Origin: Marthasterias glacialis
Lineage: Eukaryota; Echinodermata; Asteroidea; Forcipulatida; Asteriidae
Assembly (NCBI GenBank): GCA_911728455.2
Contig: OU452223.1
Coordinates: 6,098,174-6,162,173 of the forward strand
Length of the DNA stretch: 64,000 nt
Direction: 5' to 3'
Part shown: one piece after another, positions 60,420 to 64,000 of the stretch
Position numbering within the stretch: position 1 is the stretch's first letter
How the letters are laid out: every line of letters begins with the position of its first letter
Position numbers and translations under genes: made by a program
The notes under the pieces: model-generated
Seen by the model: the letters and a program-made list of their open reading frames with translations, nothing else
The model's database searches: none
What the model was told of the DNA's origin: nothing

Positions 60420-61580
60420 GAAGGATATAATCAAGCCTTGATTTGAATCCCATTATACCGTCATTTTTTGTTTAGGAATTCACCTGTTAAGGCCAATTTC
60501 CGGACACAAGATAATATATGTAGACAGCGAGTGAATAATACTTTGAGTGTACGGAAATTACTTTTCCAGTGGGAAATAAATGTAGCTAAGACATTTTACA
60601 CAGGAAACAAACTACACAGTACTTGAATATATTGTGTATTTTTTATGTACTGATTTCGGTTGATCTGGTATGTCCCTCAATATAATCAAAGCAGTGGCCA
60701 ATAATGAAGAAAAATGGTGTAAAAAAACCCATAAAAAACCCCACTTAAACAAACAAACAAACAAACAAACAATCCCTTGTTTAAATCGTGGTTTAATTGT
60801 AACCTCTAAAGTGACAATTTTTAAAGAGGGATTAACTTTCTGTGCAAAAAACAACAAATGCACAATTTTGAAATACATTATTAACATTCCATGATGCTGC
60901 AGTGTGCAAACTCCCTCCTGTGCTTGTTCTATTTTGAATGTGTTATTGTGTTGAAATGTTTTTTTAATTGGATTTGGTAAAATGATTGTGCAAAGCAGGA
61001 GAAGACAGTTCAAATTGGCCAAGGTAAAAACAAATAAAATCCAACTGAACTGCACTGAAATGAGAACTGACATCTTTTTCTTTCCGACCGATTAAAGTCT
61101 GAAGAGAAGGCAAGGAATAATGTATAAGTTGTTTTGGTTTAACACCCACCCTGGCTACATATAGGTCAATTTCCCCTCTTGAGCTGTGTACATGTAGCTG
61201 GACCCTGGGTATTGCTGACTCAAACTTCTGTTTGTACTGTCACCACCCACCCCCCACCCCAGGATTGACACTATTTTCATACATGTATTGTACATGTATG
61301 TCAGTTGGTCATTTAGTTAAAAACAAATCGTCAATGTTTTCACGAAGGGACGGGCATGTCAAATTGGAAAAAAATCGTGTTTGGAGATAATCACACAAGA
61401 GCATCATCACATTTCAAAACTGCAAAACAAAAGCACAATGCTTATTCTTTTAAGTCTTTACTTTCCTCCTGTGATTTATTATGAGTTAAACTTTCATCAA
61501 ATGTGATTTTTTTATGATCAATTCATCAATTCATTTATGATTTATTCGAGAAATTATGAAAAGGACGGGCATCCCGAAAT
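60420..61580. other. Stretch without recognised gene
   Basis: Contains the AAAC repeat and a CACGAAGGGACGGGCATG motif near 61343 that recurs at 61600. I find no exon with both splice sites and suitable phase, though an intervening exon would be needed if the 62.7-kb candidate joins the phase-0 version of exon 1. Confidence 0.4.
60750..60773. repeat. (AAAC)n microsatellite
   Basis: Six AAAC units. Confidence 0.9.
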
Positions 61581-61588
61581 TACACTTT

Positions 61589-61640
61589 TTGTGTTTTCAC
61601 GAAGTGACGGGTATATACCCGTCGCTTCGTGAAAACACAA
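61589..61640. repeat. 52-bp near-perfect palindrome
   Basis: TTGTGTTTTCACGAAG and GACGGGTAT are followed by their reverse complement, with one mismatch over 26 bp per arm. Confidence 0.85.
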
Positions 61641-62098
61641 ACGAAATGTCTTGGTTAAAGGTACTACCTGTACATCACTGGTTTTTGAAAGATTAAATGA
61701 CAAAAAAGGGGACCACTTAGCCTGTCATGTTAGCAGTTTTTAGATGGTTGTAAGTTGTTGTTAAAGTTAAAATACAGGATTGGTAAAATTGACAGTGCAG
61801 TGTTCTTACTTTGTGTGATTCAATATATAGGCCTAAGTGAAGAAAAAAACTGTGAAAATTTGGGCCCAATCCGTCCTCCGAAAAAACGCTTTTCAGCATG
61901 CAAACACATTGTCCTTATTTTGATTGTTACAACCAAAATTAAAATCGGGTCTTATATTTCTATTTTCTCAACAGTATTTCAGACAAAAATATTTCTATGG
62001 AAGATTGGTACTGGTATGAACTTCATAATCAGTAAGCTTTCAGACTGATACTAATAAAAAAATGTTTGGATGAACACCAATCCTGTATTGTAAATTTA

Positions 62099-62340
62099 AG
62101 TACCTGAAACCTTACAAAAAGTATTTCCACATGTGAATGGACATGCAGGCTAAATACTGAAAATAATTTCAGTTTGTTTTATTTTATTTTTAAAAAAAAC
62201 CTAAAATTTCCATCGAAAATGGTCAGAAAATTTGGGAGTAATTAAACAATTAATAATTCTAATCAACTCAAATTATTTTGAGTATAACCCTGTATGTCCA
62301 TTCACATGTTGAAACACTTACGGTGGTTTCAGGTACTTAT
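62099..62340. mobile_element. TIR element, AAGTACCTGAAACC family, copy B
   Basis: AAGTACCTGAAACC on the left and GGTTTCAGGTACTT on the right, with GAATGGACATGCAGG and its inverse inside. About 240 bp. Confidence 0.75.
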
Positions 62341-62686
62341 TGGTTTAACTGGTTTTTGTAAGACTACAATAAACCTAATTGCATATTTTAGTTTCTAAAT
62401 CTCAATAAATTTATACACACCATCTAGCTGATCTGTAAAAAATTCAACAAATTTCGTACTCCAGTTTCATGAAAACAACGAAAAACAGTTGATTTTTGTT
62501 TTGTTTTTACTGGATTTTGTTCACATTCATGTATGCATGTATATGTACACAAGTAAAAGATTCTTTGGAATGTGATCATAGAAATAAACCAGAGAACTGA
62601 GACTTTGCCATCATTGCTGTTGTCTATGCAGCACAAAATAGTGTACCCTCGGCATGCCATGGCTGTGCCGAAACGCGTTCAGTTAC

Positions 62687-62986
62687 CATCGCTGTCAATG
62701 CATATAACACGCACTGCGATCGCGCCACTATGCGCTGCTACAGTTTTTATTTTGTCAAATGTCGGGTTTTCCCCTGAGAGTACACTTTTTTTTACATGTA
62801 CGATGCCATAAGGAACGATACGGTCGGCACAGGGCGATAAAGGAACTCCTTGTTCTCCTGGTGTACTTCCATGATTATGATAGTAGAAAAAAGCCATGAT
62901 GAATTGCGGATCTTTAACTCTGATAGTTTTTCTCTTGAGGATTGATACTGGTATGAGCATGTATGAGCTATCGTCCAGCTCTGACG
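62687..62986 (-). CDS. Candidate upstream exon, unrecognised
   Basis: A minus-strand open stretch with an acceptor TTTCAG at its right end and a donor G/GTAACT at its left. It is exactly 300 nt and phase 1 on both sides, like the linker exons of the gene downstream. The product looks like folded protein (SELDDSSYMLIPVSILKRKT, PQFIMAFFYYHNHG, DKIKTVAAHSGAIAVRVICI). If read through, it stops five bases past the donor. It could be an upstream exon of the EF-hand-like gene, an exon of another gene, or chance. The pyrimidine tract is weak. Confidence 0.42.
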
Positions 62987-63639
62987 CTGAAACTAATCAA
63001 TTTTGTTTTACTTTCTTAATTTTCAATCCTCTACTTTGTCTAAGTGATTGATTGACAGGATGTGACAAGTCAAAAGTCATCGATTGATCAAAGAAAATAA
63101 TCAGTCTTATCTGTCAATCTATTCATATACATGTACATGTACAGAAACTGTGTGTCTACGGTTCTTATTTTGTAATACATGTAAATGTACAGTACATCAC
63201 TTTAAAATGTACATGCATGTATGCGTACATGCTTGAGTAGGAGCAGATGGATTTGTGCACATATACATGTAGGCATATGGGGACTATTTGTTTAAAGGGG
63301 GGGGGGGCATTGGGATTGATTTGCCCGAAATTGTACTCAGGTAAAAACACAACTCCCAATTTCTAATAAAAAACTTCCTTTTTTCCCCTTTCTTCTTCTG
63401 GCTTTACCCGAATTTTCCCCCCTTGCCCCCCTGGGTCATACGCCTAGGTGTGTGCATGGCTTGATTGCCAAGGTTCATCACTCTGCCTGTTTAAATGTTT
63501 TTGGTTTTTTTTGCATTCAGCAGTTTTCATTTTCAGCATGCCAGTCCCTACAATGTATCTTTCCGCGGGATCATTTTCAGCTGAGGAATTGAGAAAAAGG
63601 AAAAAAAGGTTATCAGACGAGAAACACACTAAAGTGCAC

Positions 63640-63995
63640 CACTTTGCATCCTTCATGTTAGTAATTTTTGTTAAGTACCTGACACCAATCCAAAATGTTT
63701 CAACATTCGAATGGACATGCAGGCTTATACTGAAAATACTTTAACTTTATTATTATTGAAAATGTTTTTAAAATTAAAAACTCAAGTTTCAATCAAATTA
63801 TAATGGACAGAAAAATTATACCCCATTTTTAATGGAAATGAGGGTGATCAAAAAAAATTACAAAAAATCATTAATCAACTCAAAATTATTTTCAGTATAA
63901 GCCTGCATGTCCATTCACATGTTGAAACACTTTTTGGCTGATTTTAGGTACTTATAAAAAACATCACAACCATTGGAGAAACTGCTAATGTGACA
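63640..63995. mobile_element. TIR element, AAGTACCTGAAACC family, copy C
   Basis: AAGTACCTGACACC and GATTTTAGGTACTT with CATTCGAATGGACATGCAGG and GCCTGCATGTCCATTC. Its outer ends (ATGTTAGTAATTTTTGTTAA and ACTGCTAATGTGACAG) show the element extends beyond the inner repeat. The left end and the relation to 28525-28815 are approximate. Confidence 0.65.
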
Positions 63996-64000
63996 GATGC

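Overview
This is eukaryotic, animal nuclear DNA. It is AT-rich, coding sequence is a small fraction, genes are split by GT-AG introns, and the spacers are packed with tRNA-derived SINE-like sequences, terminal-inverted-repeat (TIR) elements and foldbacks. The tandem secreted C-type lectin genes, the SINE types and the many TACATGTA and poly-G/poly-C tracts suggest a marine invertebrate deuterostome, perhaps an echinoderm such as a sea star. That assignment is inference; nothing in the window fixes the species.

Bases 1-24,500 hold no gene I can defend. The visible content is mobile and repetitive DNA: a TIR element with an internal 56-bp array (1.8-2.4 kb), small TIR elements, SINE heads, a 796-bp palindrome built from 42-bp subrepeats (16.4-17.2 kb), local tandem duplications and homopolymer tracts. 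Two CpG-richer patches (9.3-9.8 and 17.6-18.1 kb) are the best places to look for a promoter.

Bases 24,505-60,398 carry the 3' part of one long minus-strand gene that I reconstructed as 15 exons, all with GT-AG junctions and matching reading frame (about 710 codons). Its product has a Pro/Glu/Lys-rich and partly acidic linker followed by an EF-hand-like module. I do not recognise the family. The 5' end lies upstream; a 300-bp candidate exon at 62,687-62,986 may belong to it. Ten consecutive introns are phase 1, so most linker exons are symmetric.

Bases 46,097-50,910, inside the 14.4-kb intron between exons 4 and 5 of that gene and on the opposite strand, hold three tandem, uninterrupted genes for secreted proteins made of a signal peptide, a C-type lectin-like domain and a PAN/Apple-like domain. 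They lie on repeat units of about 2 kb. The PAN halves are almost identical while the lectin halves differ in a mosaic way, which suggests gene conversion plus diversification. Each reading frame stops exactly at a consensus 5' splice site, so further 3' exons are possible.

The introns and flanks also contain many TIR elements, including a family of about 185 bp with several copies, large foldbacks and interspersed repeats. The strongest leads for something undescribed are the nested lectin cluster, three unrelated element families that have all amplified internal subrepeats, and a repeat that carries a perfect histone 3' stem-loop consensus.
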